Source: Bacteroidales bacterium
Lineage (GTDB): Bacteria > Bacteroidota > Bacteroidia > Bacteroidales > P3
Length of the DNA: 64,000 nucleotides
Direction of reading: 5' to 3'
Assembly: GCA_017616895.1 (NCBI GenBank)
Contig: JAFZXE010000010.1
Span: forward strand, 1-64,000
The position numbers and the translations under genes were made by a program. Shown piece after piece: positions 1-7,295 of this stretch; the first letter of the stretch is position 1, and each line of letters begins with the position of its first letter. Under the pieces are notes generated by a model that had not been told where the DNA came from, ran no database searches, and saw only the letters and a list, made by a program, of their open reading frames with translations.

Positions 1-22
1 AAACGCCAAGTAACCATTAAAC

Positions 23-134
<112 letters not shown>

Positions 135-140
135 CTTCTA

Positions 141-180
141 AAGAGCATCACCTCAAAAAGTGATGCTCTTTCTTTGTTTT
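141..180 (+). terminator. Rho-independent terminator of the rRNA operon
   Basis: An 11-bp perfect stem (AAGAGCATCAC with GTGATGCTCTT) and an 8-nt loop are followed by a T-rich run, directly after the 5S gene. Confidence 0.93.
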
Positions 181-280
181 GGTAATACGCCAAATAATTC
201 AATCGTCAGATAGTGAAAAACAACCAACATTCTGGTGACATGATTGTCGCCAGAACTACAATTTAGATATGTTACAATTT

Positions 281-526
281 CTAGAGGACGATGTTCTCCA
301 TCTTCGCCCTTGCTTCCAGGATAGCCATGTAGTCTTTCATGGTTCTCAACTGGAGGTCGTAGATGCTCCTGGGGCAGTCGGGCACGAACGGCAACTTGCC
401 GCTGTCCCACAGTTTCAGCACCGCCTCGAGGTTTTCCTTGCGGTTCTGCACGTGATAGTACTCAGCTTTCATGCGCTCTTTGTAGTCGGCCGAAAGCATT
501 AGGTTTGTGATGCTCTGTAAATCCAT
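281..526 (-). CDS. Small crAss001_48-like protein (function unknown)
   Basis: This 81-residue protein is charged and mostly helical. Its C-terminal half, with CPRSIYDLQLRTMKDYMAIL near residues 51-70, resembles the small crAss001_48-related family found in crAss-like phages and Bacteroidales mobile DNA, where a helix ending in L..QL..M..Y..IL is typical. That family has no known function. It sits alone between the rRNA terminator and the ion-channel pair and is followed by no clear terminator. The resemblance is from memory of the family, not from a search, so it may be an unrelated small helical protein. It could be a leftover of a phage or integrative element that entered next to the rRNA operon. 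Confidence 0.6.
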   Translation of the reverse strand: MDLQSITNLMLSADYKERMKAEYYHVQNRKENLEAVLKLWDSGKLPFVPDCPRSIYDLQLRTMKDYMAILEARAKMENIVL

Positions 527-603
527 AATGGTATTTGTTTAAGGGTTTACAGTATAACGAAAATAAGTTCTGTTTATTGTGCCGTCATCCGACTCACCCG
601 ACA

Positions 604-789
604 TCACGACGCCTCAAACAACTCAATCCACCCTTCTCCGCCACGAGCCGGGAATAGTAGCATCAGGGAAAACATCACAGCCAATAGAACCAACCCCACA
701 ACAACAACGATACCAAGCACTTTTATCAAGACATCGACGGCCTTGTGCTTTCCTTTCTGACTTTTGTATTCTTCGTAATCCTTTGTCAC
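604..789 (-). CDS. Small single-pass membrane protein coupled to the ion channel
   Basis: This 61-residue peptide has a charged N-terminus (about residues 1-16, rich in K and E) and one long hydrophobic segment at about 20-47, so it is probably a single-pass inner-membrane protein. Its GTG start overlaps the TGA stop of the upstream channel gene in the sequence GTGA, which predicts translational coupling. No in-frame ATG precedes the membrane segment, so GTG is the likely start. I do not recognise a family. Position suggests an accessory subunit or regulator of the channel, but this is inference. Confidence 0.5.
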   Translation of the reverse strand: MTKDYEEYKSQKGKHKAVDVLIKVLGIVVVVGLVLLAVMFSLMLLFPARGGEGWIELFEAS

Positions 790-1601
790 GATCTTCTTCC
801 TTCGTTTTTTTCCAAAAGATTTCGGATTTCTTCGATTTTTCTATCCATCTCGTTCAGCTGCGCCTTCACATCGTCGTTGTTGTCGGCTGCAAGCGCATCT
901 ACGAAGATGGAGTTAATGAGCGACATACCTATAATGCCGCCTCCGAAAAGGATAATACAGAAGTAGAGTCGCACAATATGCACCCATACGGGGTGCATTC
1001 CGCCCACCACCGCGTTGGGTATTTCATACCATCCTTCGACGGTAAACAACTGAAACATCGCATATATCCCGTTCAGAGGATTTCCGAAATACTGTGGTGC
1101 GGCATGTGAGAACACCGCACTGTTGAACATGGCTACCACAACAATGATAACCAGATAACCCAACAGGAATGCCGCCGACTGTCGCAACGCTAGCTTGAAA
1201 CCCGCCCATATAGCCGTGATATTCTTAAACCGACGGGCTGTACGAAACAGTTTGAACACCCTCAACGCACGGAAGGCAATGATGAAACTGTATTCCGCCA
1301 TATCTGGCACGAAGTATGCCAGCAGAGCCGGCAACGTGACGATAGTCACCGTGCCGTCAAGCACGTTCCAGCCGTCACGCCAATAGTCTTTTGCCCCCAG
1401 CACAACGTGTTTCACCACCATCTCCACCACAAAGACAGCAGAGCATACTATATCTATCACGTTGAGCACGACGCTCTCTATGCCGCATTCCTGAAGAAAG
1501 ACGACTATAACATTGAGCAGCACGACGCTCAACATGAGTTTTTCGTTGAAGAAAGGGTTTTCCTTTTCATTGAAGAAAGTTTTTTTCAATAGCTTTTTCA
1601 T
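786..1601 (-). CDS. Voltage-gated-type cation channel (ion transporter family)
   Basis: The protein (271 aa) has the six-helix plan of bacterial single-domain voltage-gated channels in the inner membrane. An S4-like helix carries regularly spaced basic residues (R111, R114, K117, R120, R123/R124). The pore region contains TVEGW at 187-191, which corresponds to the TLESW selectivity filter of NaChBac-type sodium channels, with the key glutamate E189 kept and glycine in place of serine. The last 35 residues are a charged coiled coil, as in family members where this segment holds the tetramer together. The family normally conducts sodium, but ion choice cannot be read with certainty from this variant filter. 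The gene overlaps a downstream small membrane-protein gene by 4 bp. Confidence 0.88.
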   Translation of the reverse strand: MKKLLKKTFFNEKENPFFNEKLMLSVVLLNVIVVFLQECGIESVVLNVIDIVCSAVFVVEMVVKHVVLGAKDYWRDGWNVLDGTVTIVTLPALLAYFVPDMAEYSFIIAFRALRVFKLFRTARRFKNITAIWAGFKLALRQSAAFLLGYLVIIVVVAMFNSAVFSHAAPQYFGNPLNGIYAMFQLFTVEGWYEIPNAVVGGMHPVWVHIVRLYFCIILFGGGIIGMSLINSIFVDALAADNNDDVKAQLNEMDRKIEEIRNLLEKNEGRRS

Positions 1602-1650
1602 CTGTGAGGTTTTTTGAGATTGGTGTGTCAGGTGTTATCGTTTTTCGTGT

Positions 1651-1697
1651 AAAAAAAGTCCGACTTGTCGGACGGGGCTGACAGGTCGGACTTTTTC
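1651..1697. terminator. Bidirectional terminator-like hairpin upstream of the channel and downstream of glyA
   Basis: A stem of AAAAAGTCCGAC and GTCGGACTTTTT, with extra TGTC/GACA pairs inside, has an A-run on one side and a T-run on the other. It lies just after the glyA stop codon on the minus strand. Confidence 0.9.
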
Positions 1698-1711
1698 TAA
1701 AAGAATCTCTC

Positions 1712-2992
1712 TTACCAGGCGAAGAGGGGACGGTTCTGCATCATCTCGTTGACCTGGCCGGTGATCTTGGCGCGTACGGCCTCGTCGGTCGGGTTGCAGA
1801 GCACGGTGTCGATCATGTCAACGATCACCTGCATGTCGCCTTCCTTCAATCCGCGGGTGGTGATGGCGGGCGTTCCGACGCGCAGGCCGCTGGTCTTGAA
1901 AGCGCTGCGGCTGTCGAAGGGCACCATGTTCTTGTTGACCGTGATGTCGGCTGCCACGAGTGCGTTCTCGGCTTCCTTACCGGTGAGTTCGGGGAACTTG
2001 GTGCGCAGGTCGATAAGCATGAGGTGGTTGTCGGTGCCGCCGCTGATGACCTTGTAGCCCTTGTTGACGAAGGCTTCGCACATGGTCTTGGCATTCTTCA
2101 TCACCTGCTGTATATACTGGTCGTAGCTGTCGGTGAGAGCTTCGCCGAGAGCGACGGCTTTAGCAGCGATGACATGTTCGAGGGGGCCGCCCTGAGTGCC
2201 GGGGAACACGGCGCTGTCGAGCAGTGCGCTCATCTTCTTTATCTCGCCCTTCGGGGTGGTCTTGCCCCAGGGGTTGTCAAAGTCCTGACCCATGAGGATC
2301 ATACCGCCGCGAGGTCCGCGGAGGGTCTTGTGGGTGGTGGTGGTGATGATGTGGCAGTATTTCACGGCGTTGTTCAGATAGCCCTTGGCGATGAGGCCTG
2401 AGGGGTGGCTGATGTCGCCCATGAGGATGGCTCCGATCTTGTCGGCGATCTCGCGCATGCGGGCCCAATCCCAGTCGCGGCTGTAAGCCGAGCCGCCACC
2501 GATGATGAGTTTCGGACGGTGTTCGAGGGCTTTCTTCTCCATGTCGTCATAGTCAACGGTGCCGGTCTCTTCCTTCACCTGGTATCCTACCACCTTGTAG
2601 TTTATGCCGCTGAAGTTGACGGGGCTGCCGTGTGAGAGGTGACCGCCGTGGTTGAGGTCCATACCCATGAAGGTGTCGCCGCTGTTGAGGCAAGCCAGGA
2701 ACACGGCCATGTTGGCCTGTGCACCGCTGTGGGGCTGCACGTTGGCCCAGCAGGCACCGTAGAGCTGCTTGGCGCGCTCGATGGCGATGGTCTCGCTCTG
2801 GTCAACCACCTGGCAGCCGCCGTAGTAGCGTTTTCCGGGATAACCCTCGGCGTATTTGTTGGTCATAACGGAACCCATAGCTTCCATCACCTGGTCGCTG
2901 ACGAAGTTCTCGGAGGCAATCAGCTCGATGCCTTTGGTTTGACGCTCACGTTCCTTCTGGATGAGGTCAAAAATCTGCGTATCTCTTTGCAT
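1712..2992 (-). CDS. glyA: Serine hydroxymethyltransferase
   Basis: GlyA converts serine and tetrahydrofolate to glycine and 5,10-methylene-tetrahydrofolate in the cytoplasm and is the main source of one-carbon units. The 426-residue length is normal. The pyridoxal phosphate lysine lies in [14 protein letters not shown] near residue 223, and the N-terminal [10 protein letters not shown] and [13 protein letters not shown] motifs that bind substrate and folate are intact. The gene stands alone: a -7 box (TATCTTTG) lies about 45 bp upstream and a strong hairpin terminator follows. Nothing unusual was seen. Confidence 0.98.
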   Translation of the reverse strand: MQRDTQIFDLIQKERERQTKGIELIASENFVSDQVMEAMGSVMTNKYAEGYPGKRYYGGCQVVDQSETIAIERAKQLYGACWANVQPHSGAQANMAVFLACLNSGDTFMGMDLNHGGHLSHGSPVNFSGINYKVVGYQVKEETGTVDYDDMEKKALEHRPKLIIGGGSAYSRDWDWARMREIADKIGAILMGDISHPSGLIAKGYLNNAVKYCHIITTTTHKTLRGPRGGMILMGQDFDNPWGKTTPKGEIKKMSALLDSAVFPGTQGGPLEHVIAAKAVALGEALTDSYDQYIQQVMKNAKTMCEAFVNKGYKVISGGTDNHLMLIDLRTKFPELTGKEAENALVAADITVNKNMVPFDSRSAFKTSGLRVGTPAITTRGLKEGDMQVIVDMIDTVLCNPTDEAVRAKITGQVNEMMQNRPLFAW

Positions 2993-3033
2993 ATCAATAA
3001 AATTATTTTGTAATTATTTTTAATTTACTAAAC

Positions 3034-3044
3034 TGCAAAGATAA
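3034..3044 (-). promoter_or_regulatory. Bacteroidales -7 promoter box for glyA
   Basis: Read on the minus strand this is TATCTTTGCAG, a match to the TAnnTTTG box used by the primary sigma factor of Bacteroidota, about 40 bp before the glyA start. No convincing -33 TTG was seen at the expected spacing. Confidence 0.6.
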
Positions 3045-3095
3045 ACATAATAATTGATAAACCGTAACCCAAATAGGAAAAACATCATAGATTAG

Positions 3096-3124
3096 TTGTT
3101 ATTCGGACAAAAGACGTATTTTTG
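3096..3124 (+). promoter_or_regulatory. Bacteroidales promoter for the nitroreductase gene
   Basis: A -33 TTG (3096-3098) is followed after 18 bp by TATTTTTG (3117-3124), fitting the TTG / TAnnTTTG pattern. It overlaps a possible upstream TTG start at 3122, which argues that translation begins at the ATG at 3155. Confidence 0.75.
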
Positions 3125-3154
3125 CATTTGAAAAACGAACAACAAAGACATACC

Positions 3155-3901
3155 ATGAACACAATAGACCTTTTGAATAATCACCGAAGCATACGCCGTT
3201 ATAAAAGCACACCCGCGCCACAGGAGTTGATAGACCGACTGATAGAAGCCGGCGCTCGAGCGTCCAACACGGGCAACATGCAGCTCTATTCCGTAATCGT
3301 CACACAGCAGAAGGAGAATATAGAAGCTCTGTCAAAACTGCACTACGGGCAAGGGAGCACAGCACCGCTGTTTCTTACCATCTGCGCCGACGTGAACCGC
3401 TACCACCATTGGTGTCGGCTGAGGGGATGCGACGAACCTTACGGCAACCTGCTGTGGCTGCTGTCGGCAACGGTAGATGCCAGCTTGTTTGCACAGAACA
3501 TCTGCGTAGCAGCGGAGTCGGAGGGGCTGGGATTCTGCTATCTTGGCACAGTGATGTACAACACGGCGCAGATTGCAACACTTCTTGAGATACCTAAAGG
3601 CGTGGTGCCCGTGATAACACTCTCTATGGGATACCCCGACGAACAACCCGAACAGAGCGAACGCCTGCCACTGGAGGGTATCGTCCATCATGAGAAGTAT
3701 CACCACTACAGCGACGAAGACATTGAAGAGATTCACCGTTTAAGAGAAGAGTGGCCGTTCAACCGCGAGATGGTAAAGCAGAACGGGGTTCGAAACCTGG
3801 CCGAGCTGTTCACCACCAAACGCTATCCGAGGAAGGACAACGAGGCGATATCGGCAGCCCTGAAAGAGTTTATCGCGCAGGCAGGATTCGACAGCAAATA
3901 G
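3155..3901 (+). CDS. Nitroreductase-family FMN-dependent NAD(P)H oxidoreductase
   Basis: This 248-residue cytoplasmic protein belongs to the nitroreductase fold. The N-terminal HRSIRRYKSTPAPQ motif forms the usual FMN phosphate contacts (RSIRRY), the stretch RASNTGNMQLYSVI continues the flavin site, and EGLGFCYLG near the middle is the second conserved motif. The C-terminal extension of about 60 residues after the core suggests the NfsA/FRP-like branch, whose members use NADPH to reduce flavins, nitro compounds or quinones. The physiological substrate is not known. A longer reading frame from TTG at 3122 is rejected because it would start inside the promoter. Confidence 0.85.
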   Translation: MNTIDLLNNHRSIRRYKSTPAPQELIDRLIEAGARASNTGNMQLYSVIVTQQKENIEALSKLHYGQGSTAPLFLTICADVNRYHHWCRLRGCDEPYGNLLWLLSATVDASLFAQNICVAAESEGLGFCYLGTVMYNTAQIATLLEIPKGVVPVITLSMGYPDEQPEQSERLPLEGIVHHEKYHHYSDEDIEEIHRLREEWPFNREMVKQNGVRNLAELFTTKRYPRKDNEAISAALKEFIAQAGFDSK

Positions 3902-3910
3902 CCATCAAAT

Positions 3911-3939
3911 TTGTTTTCTCGTAGTTTTTTGTACCTTTG
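3911..3939 (+). promoter_or_regulatory. Bacteroidales promoter for the acyl-CoA synthetase
   Basis: TTG (3911-3913), an 18-bp spacer, then TACCTTTG (3932-3939). The spacing is identical to the promoter of the preceding gene. The start codon follows 53 bp downstream. Confidence 0.75.
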
Positions 3940-3992
3940 CAAATTCTTTAGACAAAGTTTATCATAACAACAAACAATACAAACCGAAAACC

Positions 3993-5858
3993 ATGAACAT
4001 TGAAATAACTCGCACATTCGACCTTCTCGACCATCTTATAACCAACCATCCAAAGGACGACATCCTCGCAGGAAAGCAGAGTGGCGAATGGGTCAAATAC
4101 AGTTGTCACGACTACTACAAGTACGCACACTACTTGGCCTACGGCTTCATCGAAATGGGACTCGATGCAGGCGACCGCATCGTGACCATATCGCCCAACT
4201 GTCCCGAGTGGAACTTTGTGGATATGGCGATGTCGATGTCTGGCATTATACATGTGCCGGTCTATCCTACCCTCAGCACCGAGAACTACCTCCACATCCT
4301 GACACACAGCGAAGCAAAAGCAGTCTTTGTAAACAACAACACTCTGCTGAAACGCCTTCGTCCGGCATTGGACAAGATGGAGCAGAAACCCATGATTTTC
4401 ACCCTTGCCAACATAGAAGGCGAGCGCCGTATGCTCGAAATCCTCAAGGCCGGCATAGCCAGCAAGGAAAAGAACATGCCCATCATCGAAGAGCGCAAAC
4501 TGACAATAAAACCCGACGACTGGTGCACACTCGTCTATACCTCTGGCACCACCGGCGCCCCGAAAGGCGTGATGCTCTCACACCGCAACCTGTGCTCGAA
4601 CTTCACCGCCCACTCAAAGGTGAACATTCTTGACAGCAACGCAAGAGTACTCAGCTTCCTGCCGCTCAACCACGTCTATGAGCGCTCTATGAACTACCAC
4701 TACCAGTATCTCGGCGCAAGCATATACTATGCCGAGAACATGGGCACAATAGCAAGGGATTTGGCCGACATCGCAGCCGACGGATTCTGCGCGGTGCCGC
4801 GTGTGATAGAGATGTTCTACGACAAACTCTACGCCGCAGGCAAGGACATGAAAGGTCTCAAACGCAAAATATATTTCAGAGCCATCAATCACGGCTGCCG
4901 CTGGGACTACGGCAAGGTGAAGTACAACCTGTGGTTCAAACTCGGCCACATAGTCTATGACAAGCTGGTTTACAGCAAGTGGCGCGAGAAGTTCGGCGGT
5001 CACCGCATGGTCATAGTCACAGGCAGCAGCAGCATACCTCCACGACTGGTGAAACTCTTCTCAGCTGCAGGGCTGAACATCTACGAAGGCTACGGCTTGT
5101 CTGAGACCTCTCCCGTGATAGCCGTAAACAACCCGCACGACCATCTGGTCAAGATAGGCACCGTGGGACCGATATTGACGAACGTAGAGATGAAGTTTGC
5201 CGAGGACGGCGAGATACTCACACGCGGACCTCATGTGATGCTGGGCTACTACAAAGACCCCGAATACACCAAAGAGGTAATCGACGACGAAGGCTGGTTC
5301 CACACAGGCGACATCGGAAAACTGGTGAGCGGGAAATACCTCAAAATCACCGACCGCAAGAAAGACATCTTCAAACTGTCGGCAGGCAAATACATCGCAC
5401 CCCAGGTGCTGGAAAACCGTTTCCGCGAGTCCGAATATATCGACCAGATAATGATTATCGGCGAGAACGAGAAGTTCTGCTCGGCCATCATTTCGCCCAA
5501 CTTCAACACCCTGCACTACTGGGCGCTGAAACACAACCTGCACTATCGCGACAACGAAAGTCTGGTCAACATGGAGGCTGTCCACAAGAAATTCCAAACC
5601 ATAGTAGATAGCATCAATCCTGAGTTCGCTGCCCACGAGCAGGTGAAGCGCTTCCGTCTGGTGAGCGAGGAATGGACCACCGCAAACGGGCTCCTCTCCC
5701 CTACCCTCAAAATCAAGCGCAACGTGCTGCACGAAAAATACAAAACCGTCATCAACGAAGTCTATCAGAAAGAAGAGCCCAAGTCCAACCCCATCATCTC
5801 GGCGTTCAAATCCATAGAGCTGCCGTCATTGAACCTCACGGGAAAGAAGAAAGAATAG
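3993..5858 (+). CDS. Long-chain fatty-acid--CoA ligase (AMP-forming)
   Basis: The enzyme (621 aa) activates fatty acids with ATP and CoA through an acyl-adenylate, feeding lipid synthesis or degradation, probably at the inner face of the membrane. The adenylation signature YTSGTTGAPKGVML sits at about residues 178-191, the A5-type motif YEGYGLSETSP at about 363, and GWFHTGDIG followed by TDRKKDIFKLSAGKYIAP at about 432-467, including the hinge aspartate and catalytic lysine region. Length and motif order match FAAL/FadD15-like long-chain ligases common in Bacteroidales. The gene has its own promoter and is followed by a terminator hairpin. Confidence 0.93.
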   Translation: MNIEITRTFDLLDHLITNHPKDDILAGKQSGEWVKYSCHDYYKYAHYLAYGFIEMGLDAGDRIVTISPNCPEWNFVDMAMSMSGIIHVPVYPTLSTENYLHILTHSEAKAVFVNNNTLLKRLRPALDKMEQKPMIFTLANIEGERRMLEILKAGIASKEKNMPIIEERKLTIKPDDWCTLVYTSGTTGAPKGVMLSHRNLCSNFTAHSKVNILDSNARVLSFLPLNHVYERSMNYHYQYLGASIYYAENMGTIARDLADIAADGFCAVPRVIEMFYDKLYAAGKDMKGLKRKIYFRAINHGCRWDYGKVKYNLWFKLGHIVYDKLVYSKWREKFGGHRMVIVTGSSSIPPRLVKLFSAAGLNIYEGYGLSETSPVIAVNNPHDHLVKIGTVGPILTNVEMKFAEDGEILTRGPHVMLGYYKDPEYTKEVIDDEGWFHTGDIGKLVSGKYLKITDRKKDIFKLSAGKYIAPQVLENRFRESEYIDQIMIIGENEKFCSAIISPNFNTLHYWALKHNLHYRDNESLVNMEAVHKKFQTIVDSINPEFAAHEQVKRFRLVSEEWTTANGLLSPTLKIKRNVLHEKYKTVINEVYQKEEPKSNPIISAFKSIELPSLNLTGKKKE

Positions 5859-5883
5859 CAAACGGACAGCTGACGTTACGAGT

Positions 5884-5925
5884 AAGCCCCGAAGTCACAG
5901 ATGACTTCAGGGCTTATTGTTTTGT
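5884..5925. terminator. Terminator between convergent genes
   Basis: The stem AAGCCCCGAAGTCA pairs with TGACTTCAGGGCTT around a short loop, followed by ATTGTTTTGTT. It lies between two convergent genes and may serve both. Confidence 0.85.
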
Positions 5926-5939
5926 TGACAAATTAAGCG

Positions 5940-6353
5940 CTAAAAAGCCTTTGGCGTGAATTCAATTATCACGTCGCGCTCGTCGAAGCGGATGTCCTGT
6001 AAGGTCACATTCTCGAGTATCTGCCGCAACTGGGGGTTCTTGTCGAGGTGGAAGATGAGCCTGCTGCCATCGACGGCTTCGAGCATGTCGGCGCCAGGCT
6101 GGCCTTTTGCGTGCTCGATGGCCTGCTTGACCATAAACTCTATGCCCATACCGCCGCTGTAGCTGAGCAGGACTGACGAGTTGTCAACACGCTCGACTGT
6201 AACGTCGAGACCGACATTGGTTGTCTTGAAAAGGACGTTGATGTCGTAGCCAACGCGCACGGAGTGCTCGCTATTGTACGAGAACAGTATTGTCTTGTTG
6301 GCCTTGCGATAGACCAAGCTTTGGATTTCGGTGTAAGAGATTCGGAACTGCAT
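5940..6353 (-). CDS. Conserved hypothetical protein
   Basis: The protein has 137 residues, no signal peptide and no membrane segment, and looks like a compact alpha/beta domain rich in beta strands (MQFRISYTEIQSLVYRKA, then repeated V/I-rich strands). A charged last third ends in RDVIIEFTPKAF. I recall similar short uncharacterised proteins in Bacteroidales but cannot assign a family or function. It lies alone between the acyl-CoA ligase terminator and the tRNA-Gln gene on the same strand, so it could be read from the tRNA promoter region. Confidence 0.7.
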   Translation of the reverse strand: MQFRISYTEIQSLVYRKANKTILFSYNSEHSVRVGYDINVLFKTTNVGLDVTVERVDNSSVLLSYSGGMGIEFMVKQAIEHAKGQPGADMLEAVDGSRLIFHLDKNPQLRQILENVTLQDIRFDERDVIIEFTPKAF

Positions 6354-6420
6354 AGATGGATTATTATCAGGGTTTTGAACTACAAGAAAAGCCCTCTAAA
6401 AGAGAGCTTTAATTTTTTCG

Positions 6421-6491
6421 TTGTCCCACCAAGATTCGAACTTGGGCAAGCAGAACCAAAATCTGATGTGCTACCATTACACCATGGGACA
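6421..6491 (-). tRNA. tRNA-Gln (anticodon TTG)
   Basis: Read on the minus strand the gene starts TGTCCCATGGTGTAATGG and ends GGTGGGACAA. The 7-bp acceptor stem (TGTCCCA/TGGGACA) is perfect, the anticodon loop within CAGATTTTGGTTCTG gives TTG, and the T arm contains GTTCGAATC. The length is 71 nt without CCA. Confidence 0.95.
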
Positions 6492-6568
6492 GCATTTTCG
6501 CACCTACAAGGTGTCACGAAAACGGCTGCAAAAATACAAATAAAATTGGAATTGGAAAAATAAAACAC

Positions 6569-6609
6569 GACTTTGATATGGCTTTGATATGACTTTGATA
6601 TGACTTTGG
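6569..6609 (+). repeat. Tandem repeat, unit about 11 bp (GACTTTGATAT)
   Basis: Four near-identical units of GACTTTGATATG follow one another. The same unit occurs in inverse orientation upstream of uvrB at 37671-37746. It is the first part of an 800-bp stretch (6492-7295) without a protein gene. Confidence 0.85.
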
Positions 6610-6754
6610 TTGCGTTCCCAAAAATGAATCGTTAATACCACATCGGCCATCCTCAAAAAAGATCATACCGATACAATATTCACAAAGAGGCCTCGTTTTG
6701 TAGTATATTTTGGTGCGGTATTCCCATTATTTTCATTCCAACAGGCAAATCACA

Positions 6755-6811
6755 AATTCTAGGGTAATTCTAGGGAAACTCTAGGTTAATTCTAGGTTAG
6801 TTCTAGGTTAA
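6755..6811 (+). repeat. Tandem repeat, unit 11-12 bp (TTCTAGGGTAA)
   Basis: Five units of the form TTCTAGGGTAA or TTCTAGGTTAG follow each other with 10-12 bp period. The same sequence family heads the larger array at 22613-22792. Between this repeat and the promoter at 6985 I see no gene, only unstructured sequence. Confidence 0.85.
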
Positions 6812-6984
6812 GGTAATATCAACTAGTACTCAACGCCTACTCACCTACGACACACCTCCTACATTGCACTATCCTGTCCACCATTGTGGAACTTCCTGTT
6901 CGCGGGATTTGCCCGCCAGCCGTGGGTTATGGCCTTGAGCACCGCTGGTTACAGTTACAGTTGTTGCAGCTCAAAACACATCAT

Positions 6985-7015
6985 TTGCAACATAACAAAA
7001 AAGGTTGTATCTTTG
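6985..7015 (+). promoter_or_regulatory. Bacteroidales promoter of the structured leader
   Basis: TTG (6985-6987), a 20-bp spacer and TATCTTTG (7008-7015). The first transcribed base would be near 7022, giving a leader of about 270 nt ahead of the leucine-rich-repeat protein. Confidence 0.7.
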
Positions 7016-7070
7016 CACCCATAAATCAAAACGATTATGACATAACGCAATCACATAGATAAAGACATGC

Positions 7071-7206
7071 TGAAGCGATTTCGCTTTTCTTTGCATCGTT
7101 GAAATCTCGACAATTTCACATATTCCTGCACAAGAAAGGAGAAACGCTCACGAATACCGTGAGCTTTCTTGTTTGTAGGAATAGGTTGTCGAGAACCTCA
7201 GCGATG
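7071..7206 (+). ncRNA. Structured RNA leader or small RNA, type shared with 21418-21590
   Basis: The transcript can fold into a long rod. An outer stem pairs CATCG...ATCTCGACAA (7094-7113) with TTGTCGAGA...GCGATG (7186-7206); an inner stem pairs TATTCCTGCACAAGAAAG (7121-7138) with CTTTCTTG...TAGGAATA (7164-7183); the tip is GCTCACG AATAC CGTGAGC (7146-7164). A small hairpin GAAGCGA/TCGCTTTTC precedes it. Promoter position and stem conservation by base pairing support an RNA function. The rod with internal loops recalls 6S RNA, but I cannot confirm that. It may instead be a regulatory leader of the next gene. Confidence 0.55.
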
Positions 7207-7295
7207 AACAAATCAAGTTCACGGCTTTTTTATGCTCCTCTCAAAAACAAAATCCCACCGAATCAATAAATGTTTAATCCATAAAATTACAACCC

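Noticed and set aside
3122-3154. Upstream TTG start extending the nitroreductase by 11 residues
   Set aside because: It lies inside the TAnnTTTG promoter box, so it could not be translated from that transcript; ATG at 3155 starts the conserved domain.
6755-6811. CRISPR-like array
   Set aside because: Units are 10-12 bp without unique spacers of 30 bp, so this is a tandem repeat, not CRISPR. The same holds for 22613-22792 and the AGCAGTC arrays.
7071-7206. tmRNA or signal recognition particle RNA
   Set aside because: No tag reading frame, tRNA-like end or SRP GNAR/GGAA loop was seen. 6S RNA remains possible but not supported enough to name.
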